From Marinobacter sp. ANT_B65 (GTDB taxonomy: Bacteria; Pseudomonadota; Gammaproteobacteria; Pseudomonadales; Oleiphilaceae): a stretch of 64,000 nt of DNA. The stretch covers positions 344,890 to 408,889 of the forward strand of contig NZ_NXGV01000003.1 of assembly GCF_002407605.1 (NCBI RefSeq), given 5' to 3'. The position numbers were made by a program, and so were the translations under genes. Shown piece after piece: positions 44,274 to 54,568 of this stretch (within the stretch, counting starts at the first letter, position 1; each line of letters starts with the position of its first letter). The notes beneath the pieces are model-generated. The model was not told where the DNA came from, made no database searches, and saw only the letters and a list, made by a program, of their open reading frames with translations.

Positions 44274-46742
44274 ATGCGTCTTTACCAGGGTATTCGAAGC
44301 CTGATTCTGACCTTTTTCCGGAAGATGCTATTTTTGTGGGTCCGGACAGATGTCAGCGGGAACAGCGTCGAGGCCCTGGGGTTGTCGCCTGAAAAACCGG
44401 TTTGTTACGTGTTGCCATACAGCTCTCTATCCAGCCGCCTGGTGCTTGAGCAGGAAGTGATTCGGGCAAAACTGCCGGGTGCAACCACGTCGCTCCCGGT
44501 CAAGAATGGCCCTTCTCATTCCTTTTTTTTCCTCTACCGGCGTGTTGGGGGCCTGTTCCGCAGGAGGCAGACCCCTGTTCCTACGGCTGAATTCCAGGCC
44601 CTGGTTCGCTATGGCCTAGATAACCCGGACCAGGATGTCCAGATTGTTCCGGTATCCCTGTTCTGGGGCCGCTCCCCGGACAAAGAGAAGTCCCTGGTAA
44701 AGCTGCTGCTATCCGACACCTGGTCTGTTGCTGGCCGGCTACAGAAATTCCTGATTATTCTGGTGCACGGGCGCAATACCTATGTACAGTTCAACAAGCC
44801 GCTGTCCCTGAAAGAAGTCATCGATGAGCACCGTGATAACGAAGAACGTGCCAACCGCAAGCTTGCCAGAATCCTGCGCACCCACTTCCGCAAAGTACGG
44901 CAAGCCGTTCTGGGTCCGGACCTGTCTCACCGCAGAACACTTGTTCAGGGTCTACTGAGAACCCAGGCGGTAAAAGAAGCTATCCGGGAAGCCGCAGCCA
45001 AAGAAGACATAGCACCTGAAAAAGTCCGCGCCCGTGCCTACAAATACGCCGATGAAATCGCCGCCAGCATGTCTGTTGTCACCATCCGCATCTTCGAAGT
45101 AGCTCTGGCCTGGCTATGGAACCGGCTCTACAAAGGCGTCGCCGTTAACAACATCAAAGTAGTGACAGAAAGTGCTCAGAGCAGCGCTGTGGTTTATGTG
45201 CCCTGCCACCGGTCTCATATCGACTACCTTTTGCTGTCCTACGTGCTCTATAAAAATGGCCTTATGCCGCCACACATTGCGGCCGGTATCAACCTGAACA
45301 TGCCAATCGTAGGCTCAATCCTCCGCCGGGGCGGAGCTTTTTTCATGCGCAGGAGCTTCCGTGATAACCCACTCTACTCAACGGTTTTCAACGAATACAT
45401 GCATGTCATGTTCACTCGCGGTTACTCGGTTGAGTATTTTGTAGAAGGCGGTCGCAGCCGTACCGGGCGGATGTTGCAGCCCCGCCCCGGCATGCTATCC
45501 ATGACCGTGCGCAGCTTCCTGCGCGATCATCGCAAACCGATTGTGTTTGTGCCGGTATACATCGGGTACGAAAAAGTGATGGAAGGTCGCTCGTACCTCG
45601 GAGAACTCAGAGGCAAGAAAAAGCAGAAAGAGAGCGTGCTTGGCCTGGCAAAAACTGCCCGCAAGCTCAACAACTCCTTTGGCCGGGTTGCAGTCAACTT
45701 TGGTGAAGCCATACATCTCTCTGACGTTCTGGACGAGGTTCATGGCAACTGGAGAGAAGAGACCTACGATTCCGCGTCTCGCCCCACCTGGCTTAATGAC
45801 ACTGTCTCTGAGCTGGCCCTGCGAGTTGCCTCCAACATCAATGCGTCTGTTGCCGTCAATCCAATAGGCATGATTGCAACCGTGCTTCTGGGCGCCGAAA
45901 GGCTGGCCATGGATGAGGGACAGCTTATCCGCCTGGCTGATCAATACGCGGATCTTTTGAAAGCCTACCCTTATGCCGAAACCGTAACCTTACCCGAGGG
46001 CACGGGCAGGGACTGGGTGGCTTATTGCGAATCCATGGGACTGGTATCACGTCAACCCCAGAAGCTGGGCGACATCATCGGCCTGGAGGGTAGTAATGCC
46101 ATCCTGATGACGTACTACCGCAACAACATTCAGCACCTGTTCGCCCTGCCCTCGCTGATTGCCAGCTTGTTCGAGAACAAAAGCTCCCTGACCCGGAGCA
46201 AGATCGTCTATCTGGCTGGTGTTGCCTACCCCTACCTGCAATCAGAGCTGTTTCTCAGGTATCAGCCGGACGAAGCCGAAGATGTGACTAACAGGTGGAT
46301 TGATGAGCTGGTCAATCAGGGCCTGCTTGAGGCTGCGCCGAACGACCGGATCACCCGCCCGGAAGAGGGCACCGAAGCCATGCTAAGGCTCAGGATACTG
46401 TCAAGGTTCATCATTCAGACTATAGAGCGGTACCACATCGCCGTGGGAACTCTGCGAAAGTATGGCCCAGGGAAAATCACCGCAGAGGAGCTGGAAGAAC
46501 AAAGCACACTACTGGCCGAGCGCATGTCCATACTGTTCGGCCTGAATGCACCTGAGTTTTTTGACAAGAGCCTGTTCCGGAATTTTATCGCCAACATGCA
46601 AAAGAACGGCGTCATCACGACCGACGACAACGGCTTACTCTGTTACGGCAAGGGATTGGATGAGGTGGCAGACGATGCCCGGCTAGTGCTGAGCGTGGAA
46701 AAACGCCAGGCCATACAACAAGTAACGATACTGGGCGTCTGA
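44274..46742 (+). CDS. plsB: Glycerol-3-phosphate 1-O-acyltransferase PlsB
   Basis: An 822-residue membrane-associated acyltransferase of normal PlsB length. The acyltransferase motif H312-x4-D317 (CHRSHIDYLL) and FVEGGRSRTGR (about 383-393) are complete. It transfers acyl groups from acyl-ACP or acyl-CoA to the sn-1 position of glycerol 3-phosphate, the first step of phospholipid synthesis. GGAG lies nine bases before the ATG. Confidence 0.96.
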   Translation: MRLYQGIRSLILTFFRKMLFLWVRTDVSGNSVEALGLSPEKPVCYVLPYSSLSSRLVLEQEVIRAKLPGATTSLPVKNGPSHSFFFLYRRVGGLFRRRQTPVPTAEFQALVRYGLDNPDQDVQIVPVSLFWGRSPDKEKSLVKLLLSDTWSVAGRLQKFLIILVHGRNTYVQFNKPLSLKEVIDEHRDNEERANRKLARILRTHFRKVRQAVLGPDLSHRRTLVQGLLRTQAVKEAIREAAAKEDIAPEKVRARAYKYADEIAASMSVVTIRIFEVALAWLWNRLYKGVAVNNIKVVTESAQSSAVVYVPCHRSHIDYLLLSYVLYKNGLMPPHIAAGINLNMPIVGSILRRGGAFFMRRSFRDNPLYSTVFNEYMHVMFTRGYSVEYFVEGGRSRTGRMLQPRPGMLSMTVRSFLRDHRKPIVFVPVYIGYEKVMEGRSYLGELRGKKKQKESVLGLAKTARKLNNSFGRVAVNFGEAIHLSDVLDEVHGNWREETYDSASRPTWLNDTVSELALRVASNINASVAVNPIGMIATVLLGAERLAMDEGQLIRLADQYADLLKAYPYAETVTLPEGTGRDWVAYCESMGLVSRQPQKLGDIIGLEGSNAILMTYYRNNIQHLFALPSLIASLFENKSSLTRSKIVYLAGVAYPYLQSELFLRYQPDEAEDVTNRWIDELVNQGLLEAAPNDRITRPEEGTEAMLRLRILSRFIIQTIERYHIAVGTLRKYGPGKITAEELEEQSTLLAERMSILFGLNAPEFFDKSLFRNFIANMQKNGVITTDDNGLLCYGKGLDEVADDARLVLSVEKRQAIQQVTILGV

Positions 46743-46762
46743 AGCCTGTGGCATGGTATCGA

Positions 46763-47620
46763 TTAACGCGGCGGTAAAGCCCTGACAGGGTAAATGTCGT
46801 AACGGCTACTCTTACCCTCAATGCGAGTGCCAGGCTCCGGACCATTGATGGCCGGAGCTTTGCGCGGGCGCTTGACCACCACCCGATACCTCGCGGCACT
46901 CAATGCAGCTGCGAGCAGATCGTCTGAGTCATCATCGTCACCCACAATCGTTCTGAACACCTGCATTTCTTTCTTTACCAGCGCAGATTTTTCTCTGTGA
47001 GGGAACATGGGATCCAGATAAACAACATCAGCAGCGGTCTCTTCAGCACCTTCTTCACAACTCGCAGCAACACGATCCAGCCAGCCAATACTGCTACCGG
47101 AGTGAAGTGTCATTCGGGCGACGATTGGCGCGCACTCCGTATTCAGCGCGGCCCGGGCCAGCCCATCAGTCAGCAGCGCATGAATCACCGGGTTTCGCTC
47201 AAACAAACTTACCCGACAACCCAGACTGGCAAGTACAAAAGCATCCTGACCCAAGCCCGCAGTGGCATCGAGAACATGCAGGCCGGCCCTGGTTTTCTGC
47301 AAACCTACTGCACGGGCTACAAGCTGGCCCGAGCCGCCGCCATGCTCACGACGATAACCCATCTTCCCCCTTACAAACTCTGCTCTGACAGGGCCCGGGG
47401 CGCCCTTTCCGGCCACCTGAAGACACAGACCACTTTCATCCAGAAACAGCAAAGCACTGGCATGCCTTATATCTTTCGGACAGACAACGCCTAGATAAGG
47501 CAATGAGAGGTCAAGGCTTAACGTCCGAGCCTGGTGCTCGTCACCCAGCGGGCCTCTGGCAATTGCCAGCGGAATAGTTTCGGTTACAGCGGAGGAGTTC
47601 GAAGTTTTGGAGCGTGACAT
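46763..47620 (-). CDS. rsmJ: 16S rRNA (guanine1516-N2)-methyltransferase RsmJ
   Basis: A 285-residue methyltransferase: [18 protein letters not shown] (SAM motif), [18 protein letters not shown], the target-binding signature of RsmJ, and VVKRPRKAP. The N-terminal 70 residues form the usual small fold before the catalytic domain. Its ATG overlaps the stop of the preceding small gene (TGATG), indicating translational coupling. Confidence 0.94.
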   Translation of the reverse strand: MSRSKTSNSSAVTETIPLAIARGPLGDEHQARTLSLDLSLPYLGVVCPKDIRHASALLFLDESGLCLQVAGKGAPGPVRAEFVRGKMGYRREHGGGSGQLVARAVGLQKTRAGLHVLDATAGLGQDAFVLASLGCRVSLFERNPVIHALLTDGLARAALNTECAPIVARMTLHSGSSIGWLDRVAASCEEGAEETAADVVYLDPMFPHREKSALVKKEMQVFRTIVGDDDDSDDLLAAALSAARYRVVVKRPRKAPAINGPEPGTRIEGKSSRYDIYPVRALPPR

Positions 47621-47979
47621 CAGACCAGAATATCAATTCCGGCTAGTGCTGCGCCATCAGATTCCTGTCCTGCTGCGGCAACGCTGGCAAACGCAGACAG
47701 TGCCCTGGCAGCAGGGAGCGGAACCTCATCAGCCCGGAAACGCTCCAGACGCGCATCCTCAGATGCCCGACGAGCCTCTACACGACGCTCAGGGTTATCA
47801 CCGACACTTCGTTCAGATGCCGGGGAACGGGGGCTGTCTGCAAGATCGCGACGGGCCGTTTCGGTAGTCTTCTCGGGAGCCGACGCCGGGGAACGGGCAA
47901 CATCACTTCGTTCCCGCGCGGGGCTATTGCTGCCCGGCTGATAGGAAAGTGTACTGCCTGGATTAATACCACCAATCAT
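47620..47979 (-). CDS. Disordered low-complexity protein coupled to rsmJ
   Basis: A 119-residue protein of unknown family. It opens [16 protein letters not shown], has a long hydrophilic middle rich in Ser, Pro, Ala, Arg and Glu with a repeated RSPAS/SPRSPAS theme, and ends in an Ala-rich helix ([14 protein letters not shown]). No membrane or signal segment is seen. The stop overlaps rsmJ by one base (TGATG). The conserved-looking ends and the coupling argue that it is real, but I cannot name a function. Confidence 0.65.
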   Translation of the reverse strand: MIGGINPGSTLSYQPGSNSPARERSDVARSPASAPEKTTETARRDLADSPRSPASERSVGDNPERRVEARRASEDARLERFRADEVPLPAARALSAFASVAAAGQESDGAALAGIDILV

Positions 47980-48057
47980 CGTCAGGGTGCCATTCGCTCG
48001 GGAAGAAATAATTGCGCTTTGCTGAAGTATGGAAGAAGTCTGCGCCGATTAAAAGAC

Positions 48058-48777
48058 TTACTCACGGCCAGGCAGTTTCTTCCATGTAACCTCATCCCGG
48101 ATGTATACCGGCTGCGCCTGTTCTGCTGATACAGCCAGGCCCTGACCGAACTTCACAGCAGCCAGACGAGCGACCCAGTTTGCACGGGGGACAAGAGTTA
48201 CATCCACGGTACTGACCCGGTCTGATACATCATCAGGCATGCCATCGCGGAAAGCCCAGCCCTGCCCTGCACCAACCCAGGTTACGACACCAGGCGCCAG
48301 AACAACTCTGGACGGCGGGCAAACCCGCTCCTCGCCCAGAAGCTCTGGTAATCCCGACCGATTGTGGAAACACCCCCAGTACAGCTCACTCATACGGGCA
48401 TCAAAAGCGACAGCAACACCCTCACCCTCGCCTACCCGTAGGGCTTCGATAGCCCCCAGAGCCACGGTTTCCAGAGAAGAAACAGAAATGACAGGGAGAT
48501 CCAGGCCCCATGCCAGCCCCTGAACCACACCCGTAGCGATACGAACTCCGGTAAAGGATCCGGGGCCACATGCAAAGGCCAATGCATCGAGATTTTCCGG
48601 CTTCAGGCCCTGCTCCGACAGCAACGCCCGGATCATCGGCATCAGCAGACGGGTATGCCCTCTGGGCGCAATCTCAAATTTTTCGACAACCTCCCCATCA
48701 ACAAAAAGGGCTGCAGAGCAGCCCTCTGAGGAGGTGTCCAGTGCCAAAAGTTTCACAGGCGTGACTGGCCTCATCAA
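48058..48777 (-). CDS. tsaB: tRNA t6A modification protein TsaB
   Basis: A 239-residue ASKHA-fold protein: LLALDTSSEGCSAAL, GPGSFTGVRIATGVVQGL and the later VAFDARMSELYW are typical TsaB features. TsaB works with TsaD and TsaE to make threonylcarbamoyladenosine in ANN-decoding tRNAs. The start is uncertain: ATG 48777 has a weak site, whereas a GTG seven codons later (VKLLALD) would match the shorter E. coli start. It follows adk with a 12-base gap. Confidence 0.94.
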   Translation of the reverse strand: MMRPVTPVKLLALDTSSEGCSAALFVDGEVVEKFEIAPRGHTRLLMPMIRALLSEQGLKPENLDALAFACGPGSFTGVRIATGVVQGLAWGLDLPVISVSSLETVALGAIEALRVGEGEGVAVAFDARMSELYWGCFHNRSGLPELLGEERVCPPSRVVLAPGVVTWVGAGQGWAFRDGMPDDVSDRVSTVDVTLVPRANWVARLAAVKFGQGLAVSAEQAQPVYIRDEVTWKKLPGRE

Positions 48778-48789
48778 AACATCAGTGGA

Positions 48790-49572
<783 letters not shown>

Positions 49573-49642
49573 TCACAGAGAAAGTCGACCTCCGTAGCAT
49601 CTTCAAAAAATGGACATATATCGAAAATTTCAAAAGCAGCTT

Positions 49643-51016
49643 TCAGGTGATCAGTGACAGCGCCAGAGCATCCAGCTCCGGAGCAACCTGATTGATTTCA
49701 GCCACCAGTTCATCAATAACGACAGGCTCCAGCCCTAACCCTTGTACCAGCACGGGAATGTCATCAAGGTTAAACTCATCGCCGATACCGCGCTTCTTTA
49801 ACAGAGCATTAGCAAGCTGAACCATCATCACATAGTTCTCATGCTCGCCCTGATAACCTGATTGCTGATGGACACCGGCAGCCTTGACAACGGGGTCAGG
49901 CAACTCCCATAACCGGAGCAGAATACCACCGATAGCGCCATGTCCAACGGCAATAATATCCTGCTCGCTGCCAAGGCCAAATACCTGCTGCTCAAGAGAT
50001 TGCATGCTTGCCTCGGGGTTAGCCTCCCGAAGCCGGTTGAGCTCCTTGAATTCCACCGGAAACAGATGCCCCACCAGCAGTAAACCAAAGTTGTGCAAAA
50101 GACCACACAGGTATGCAAGGCCCTTGTCTGCACCACAGTGTGGCGCCATACGCTGACACAGAAAGGCACAGTACAGTGAATGTCGCCAGAAATTATCCAT
50201 GCCAAGAATACCTGCTCTTGGCACATCGAACGCACGCACAGAGGCGATACCCAAAGCGATATGGGCAACCCGGTCAAACCCCAATACCCGGGTTACGGCC
50301 TCCTGAACAGAGTTGATCTGCCCTGGGTAATGGAACAGAGCCGAACGTGCATAACGCATAACCTGCGCAGTCAGACTGGGGTCGAACTCGATCAGCTCTG
50401 CCAGCTCACGGGCCGTTGCCTCAGTGTTGGAGGTCAGCCGCAAAATGCGCAACGCCAGAGCCGGCATCGGTGGAAGCCGATACAGTTTTTTCAGTTTGCT
50501 GGCTACTTCTTCCAACGTCAGTGCCTCTCGGACACCCTCACTTCCGGGGACGCGAATAGCCAGGTGCCCTTCCCGTGAGCCAGCCATTGCCAGGCGTAAC
50601 GAGCGGCCATCTACTTCGACCAGAGAATGATTGGTGCCACTGGAAAACAGCACTGGCTCTGCCCGGGCAACCCCTTCATCCAACAGCACAGGCAGATCAT
50701 AAGCATTGCCTATCGGCGGTATGAAGCCCGGATCGCAGTCGCTGAACAACCGGGCAATCTGCTGCGCGGTGAGTGGTTGCAGATGACGGCCGGTCATGTG
50801 CTGAAGTGCTTCTATATCAAGCGCGCTGTCGTATCGGTGAACCACCATCACTATGCCGGTGATATCAATCAGAAGCGTCGCCTTGATCAGCAGCTCCCGG
50901 GACTGCCCCAGCGCGGATACCGCCGCATCGAGACTTGGAGCCCGATCAATAGACCGCTCTTTATATGCTATACCCTGCTGATCGAAGAACCGCGCCAGTC
51001 GCACTGCGAGAGCCAC
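49643..51016 (-). CDS. YbaK/ProX-like and HDOD fusion protein
   Basis: A protein of about 457 residues. Residues 1-150 resemble YbaK/ProX editing domains (DCDPGFIPPIG, an analogue of GCEPGAVPPFG; LLDEGVARAEPVLF), although the tRNA-deacylating lysine cannot be confirmed. From about 168 an HDOD domain follows (LPPMPALALRILRLT, FDPSLTAQVMRYARSALF, LCGLLHNFGLLLVG). HDOD domains are signalling modules without HD catalysis. I use GTG 51016 because AGGAG stands seven bases upstream; ATG 51037 adds seven residues but has only a GC hairpin before it. It lies downstream of ppc. Confidence 0.85.
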   Translation of the reverse strand: MALAVRLARFFDQQGIAYKERSIDRAPSLDAAVSALGQSRELLIKATLLIDITGIVMVVHRYDSALDIEALQHMTGRHLQPLTAQQIARLFSDCDPGFIPPIGNAYDLPVLLDEGVARAEPVLFSSGTNHSLVEVDGRSLRLAMAGSREGHLAIRVPGSEGVREALTLEEVASKLKKLYRLPPMPALALRILRLTSNTEATARELAELIEFDPSLTAQVMRYARSALFHYPGQINSVQEAVTRVLGFDRVAHIALGIASVRAFDVPRAGILGMDNFWRHSLYCAFLCQRMAPHCGADKGLAYLCGLLHNFGLLLVGHLFPVEFKELNRLREANPEASMQSLEQQVFGLGSEQDIIAVGHGAIGGILLRLWELPDPVVKAAGVHQQSGYQGEHENYVMMVQLANALLKKRGIGDEFNLDDIPVLVQGLGLEPVVIDELVAEINQVAPELDALALSLIT

Positions 51017-51073
51017 TGATATACTCCTGTTGTCCATGGCAGGGGCTGCGCCCCTTATCCGTTCCCGGTTGCA

Positions 51074-53719
51074 TTAACCGGTATTACGCATACCGGCGGA
51101 AATTCCTGCCATTGTAACCTTAAGCGCACGTTCTACCAGCTCCGGCACTTCACCCTTGCCTTCGCTCTCACGGTCACGCTTCAGCAGTTCCGCCTGAAGA
51201 TAATGCAAGGGGTCTGTATAGGGGTTACGTACCCGCATTGAATGAGCGAACACAGGTTCATCTTCCAGCAACTCACTTTGTTCCTTGAGCTCCAGAAGAC
51301 GCCGGACACAGCCTTCAAGTCGCTTACCCAGACTGACGCCAAGCTCTCTCAGCTTATCGTCATCCAAGAGGGTTTTTTCGTAATAACCGGCGATGCGCAG
51401 GTCCGCCTTGGCCAGCACCATTTCCAGCATATCGACGTAGGTGCGGAAAAATGGCCAGCCCTGCATCATCTCACGCAATACAGGCAGACGTCCCTCTCTG
51501 GCCGCGTCTTCAAGTGCCACATCGCTACCCAGCCAGCTCGGCAGCATCAGTCGCATCTGAGTCCAGGCAAAAATCCAGGGGATTGCCCGCAGGCTTTCGA
51601 CGCCACCAGAAGCCTTACGGCGCGCTGGCCGGCTTCCCAGGGCCAGTTTTCCCAGTGCCTGCTCAGGTGTCACCTGGCGGAAATAGGGTACAAAATCCGG
51701 ATTATCCCGGACAACTTCCCTATACGCCTTAAGCGAACGCTCAGTCAGCCAGTCCATGGTGTCACGCCAGTTATCTTCAGGCTCGGGTGGCGGCACCAGA
51801 GTCGCTTCAATCACCGCGGAGGTATAAAGCGTCAGGCTCTGCACCGCCAGCTGAGGCAGACCAAACTTGAAGCGGATCATTTCGCCCTGCTCAGTGATAC
51901 GGAAACTGCCGTTAACCGACCCGGGAGGCTGGGACAGAATTGCACGATTCGCAGGGCCGCCGCCACGGCCCACGGTTCCGCCGCGACCGTGAAACAGGGT
52001 CAGATGGACATCGTACCTGTTCGCAACCTGAGCGAGCCTTTCCTGAGCCTGATACTGAGCCCAGGCTGCCATAAGCTGCCCGGCATCCTTGGAGGAATCG
52101 GAGTAGCCAATCATGACTTCCTGCCGTCCCTTACAATAATCCCGGTACCAATCTACTTCGTACAATGCTGCCATGCTCTCGGGTGCACCGCGCAGATCGT
52201 CAAGGGTTTCAAAAAGAGGAACCACCCGCATGGGGAACTTCATGCCTGACTCACGAAGCAACAGGATGACGCTAAGCACATCGGAAGGCTTACTGGCCAT
52301 GGAAATGACATAGGAGCCCAATGCTTCCGGCGTTTGCTGCGCAATTACTTCACAGGTATCCAATACCTCTCGCACCTGGGCAGAAGGCTCCCAGTTCCGG
52401 GGAACAAGCGGCCTCCGGCCCTGAAGCTCCCGTACCAGAAATGCCTGACGCTCGGCTTCCGGCCAGGACAGGTAATCACCCAGACCCAGGTAATCCACCA
52501 TCTCGGCAACAGCCTCGGCGTGGCGGGTCGCCTCCTGACGGATGTCCAGGCGAATCAGGGGCAGCCCAAAGGTATGAGCGCGGCGAATGGTATCCAGCAA
52601 GGTGCCTTGGGCAATATATTCAAGCCCGCATTCAACCAATGAGCGATAACAGAGCTCAAGCGGCGCTGTCAGGTCGTTATTCTCAAACAGGATACCGGCT
52701 GTATCCGTTGGCTCACCATTGATGCAGGCTTCTGCCCAGTCCCGCGTGCTGATGAGCCTGTCCCGGAGTTCCGCCAGTACATGCCGGTAAGGCTCCCGGG
52801 AGTCACCAGCCATGGCACCTAGCTCATCGCTCGCCTGCCACATGGAGAGTTCTGCCCGAAGCGACTGGATATCCCGGAGAAACAGGTCTGCAGCCATCCA
52901 GCGCCCAAGCAGGAATACTTTGCGGGTCACCTGATGAGTGACATTCGGGTTACCGTCGCGGTCGCCGCCCATCCAGGAAGCAATGCGGACTGGTGTAGCC
53001 TGTAAAGGCAACCCCTTCCCTGTCGCTTCCTGAAGCGATTTATCAAGGTTACCCATAAAACGCGGAAGAGCCTGCCACAAACTGTTTTCTATGACAGCAA
53101 AACCCCATTTGGCTTCATCAATCGCCGTCGGGCGCTCATGACGGATCTCATCCGTATGCCAGGCTTCTGCTACAAGACGCGACAAACGCTCCGTAATAGC
53201 TTCCCGCTCCGCTGGTAAAAGATCATCATGATCCAGGCTGGCGAGACACTCAGACATTTCGTCGTATTTCATGATCAACGTGCGTCGCGCAACTTCAGTA
53301 GGGTGCGCAGTCAGCACGAACTCTACACGCAGGTCCATCACGCACTTGTGCAGTGCTTCGGCACTCACACCACTGCCTTTCAGGCGATCGAACACCCCGC
53401 TCAGGGGCTCTACCATAAGGTCGGAATGGTGATCCCGCTTGCGGCGAATTCCATGATATTGCTCAGCCAGATTCGCAAGGTTAAGAAACTGGTTAAAAGC
53501 TCTGGTAACAGGTAACAGCTCATCATCGCGCAGCTTGCCAAGAAGGTTTACCAGGCGCTGACCTGAACCGCTTTCCTGCCGGCGATCAGATTTTGCGGCA
53601 GCCCGGATTTCCTCAATAAGCTCAAAGCAGTCCCGCCCAGGCTGGCGCTGGATACTCTGCCCTAACAGCTCACCCAGCATACGGACATTTTCGCGGAGAT
53701 CAGGGTGCAGTTCAGTCAC
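51074..53719 (-). CDS. ppc: Phosphoenolpyruvate carboxylase
   Basis: An 881-residue PEP carboxylase: TAHPTE with the catalytic histidine, MGGDRDGNPNV, FHGRGGTVGRGGGP and the C-terminal GMRNTG. It fixes bicarbonate onto PEP to make oxaloacetate. I chose GTG 53719: its N-terminus VTELHPDLRENVRMLG aligns with the E. coli start, and AGGAAG lies eight bases upstream. The longer reading from TTG 53749 has no support. An out-of-frame ATG immediately followed by TGA overlaps this GTG. Confidence 0.96.
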   Translation of the reverse strand: MTELHPDLRENVRMLGELLGQSIQRQPGRDCFELIEEIRAAAKSDRRQESGSGQRLVNLLGKLRDDELLPVTRAFNQFLNLANLAEQYHGIRRKRDHHSDLMVEPLSGVFDRLKGSGVSAEALHKCVMDLRVEFVLTAHPTEVARRTLIMKYDEMSECLASLDHDDLLPAEREAITERLSRLVAEAWHTDEIRHERPTAIDEAKWGFAVIENSLWQALPRFMGNLDKSLQEATGKGLPLQATPVRIASWMGGDRDGNPNVTHQVTRKVFLLGRWMAADLFLRDIQSLRAELSMWQASDELGAMAGDSREPYRHVLAELRDRLISTRDWAEACINGEPTDTAGILFENNDLTAPLELCYRSLVECGLEYIAQGTLLDTIRRAHTFGLPLIRLDIRQEATRHAEAVAEMVDYLGLGDYLSWPEAERQAFLVRELQGRRPLVPRNWEPSAQVREVLDTCEVIAQQTPEALGSYVISMASKPSDVLSVILLLRESGMKFPMRVVPLFETLDDLRGAPESMAALYEVDWYRDYCKGRQEVMIGYSDSSKDAGQLMAAWAQYQAQERLAQVANRYDVHLTLFHGRGGTVGRGGGPANRAILSQPPGSVNGSFRITEQGEMIRFKFGLPQLAVQSLTLYTSAVIEATLVPPPEPEDNWRDTMDWLTERSLKAYREVVRDNPDFVPYFRQVTPEQALGKLALGSRPARRKASGGVESLRAIPWIFAWTQMRLMLPSWLGSDVALEDAAREGRLPVLREMMQGWPFFRTYVDMLEMVLAKADLRIAGYYEKTLLDDDKLRELGVSLGKRLEGCVRRLLELKEQSELLEDEPVFAHSMRVRNPYTDPLHYLQAELLKRDRESEGKGEVPELVERALKVTMAGISAGMRNTG

Positions 53720-53842
53720 ATTGGCTTCCTTTTGAATTGACGGAGACAAAGTAAACTAACGATACTAAGGAATTGTCGGAAAAGTCTATTGGCCATTAAC
53801 GCCTTACTTGTGACATCGATGCCATATTTATGAGGAGTGCTC

Positions 53843-54076
53843 ATGAAAGTAACGGACCTGCCCAAACAATGGGAACAAAAGAAAAAGCCTGCAGAGCGAA
53901 CTCACAATTACAATCTCAGGCTTCCGCTGGAGGACGCTGCAAGGATCTCCGCACTCGCAGAGCTTTATCCTGACAGAAGTGAAAGTGACATTCTCAACGA
54001 CGTGATTGGCGCAGCTCTGGACGATCTCGCCAGCCAGGGCCAGTTAAAAGAACGGCTGGACAGCAAAAAGAACTGA
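53843..54076 (+). CDS. Small conserved-type protein, paralogue of the convergent 54106-54450 gene
   Basis: A 77-residue protein starting MKVTDLPKQWEQKKKPAERT, followed by YNLRLPLEDAARISALAELYP and SESDILNDVIGAALDDL. The last part resembles a ribbon-helix-helix DNA-binding fold (strand, then two helices) by pattern only. It shares MK[VI]xDL, a tryptophan, LAxLYP and the D-IxAALD++ ending with the convergent neighbour, so the two derive from one ancestor. GAGGAG lies about eight bases before the ATG. I recall similar unnamed proteins in Pseudomonas but not their function. Confidence 0.75.
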   Translation: MKVTDLPKQWEQKKKPAERTHNYNLRLPLEDAARISALAELYPDRSESDILNDVIGAALDDLASQGQLKERLDSKKN

Positions 54077-54082
54077 GTCAAC

Positions 54083-54099
54083 CGGCCCCAAAGGGGCCG
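54083..54099. terminator. Short GC hairpin between the two paralogous genes
   Basis: CGGCCCC (54083-54089) pairs with GGGGCCG (54093-54099) around AAA. It lies between the ends of the two convergent small genes; no T-run follows on either strand, so termination strength is uncertain. Confidence 0.55.
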
Positions 54100-54105
54100 T
54101 CCCGG

Positions 54106-54450
54106 TCACGCTGCAGATTCGAGCTGGCGAGCTTTCAGGCGTTTGATATGCTTCTGGCTCAGACGCACGAATTCGGGGGTTAACCCCTTATCTTCATATA
54201 TTTCAAAGCCATCTTCGTCATGGGCTACTACTTCTGTGCCCTGAACATAGGGGAAGTTGGTTTCTATTTCATCCAGGGCTGCAGAAATCAGATCACGCAT
54301 CAGATCTTGCGAAGACTTGAGGGGATAAAGTGCCGCCAGCTTTTCAAGCTGCCGGTGATGCTGGTCGGACAAAGCCGTAAACATGGCATCCCGGGTCAGT
54401 CTGCCTCTTGCATGCTTGTCCCAATAACTGACCAGATCTTTAATTTTCAT
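54106..54450 (-). CDS. Small conserved-type protein (paralogue of 53843-54076) with acidic extension
   Basis: A 114-residue protein starting MKIKDLVSYWDKHARGRLTR. Residues 1-64 align with the convergent neighbour (RQLEKLAALYPLKSSQDLMRDLISAALDEIE), and a second half FPYVQGTEVVAHDEDGFEIYED plus a basic C-terminal helix (KHIKRLKARQLE) has no counterpart there. The N-terminal half may be a ribbon-helix-helix-like domain by pattern; no function is known. AGGAG lies nine bases before ATG 54450. It lies downstream of mazG but is separated by 118 bases. Confidence 0.8.
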   Translation of the reverse strand: MKIKDLVSYWDKHARGRLTRDAMFTALSDQHHRQLEKLAALYPLKSSQDLMRDLISAALDEIETNFPYVQGTEVVAHDEDGFEIYEDKGLTPEFVRLSQKHIKRLKARQLESAA

Positions 54451-54568
54451 TAAGCCTGACTCCTGAATTCTGTTGACGACACACAATGCACAAAAAAAGT
54501 GCACTCGTTCTTCAAAGTTTAGACGAAGCTCAGGATTGGCAACCAAGGAAATTGGTAACGAATTGTAC

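Noticed and set aside
44174..44392. Short open frame overlapping the start of plsB
   Set aside because: Out of frame with plsB, ends inside it, and has no ribosome site or recognisable sequence; plsB motifs settle the correct frame.
53843..54450. The small paralogous pair as a toxin-antitoxin module
   Set aside because: Such modules are normally co-oriented and overlapping; these genes are convergent, share sequence with each other, and neither resembles a toxin.
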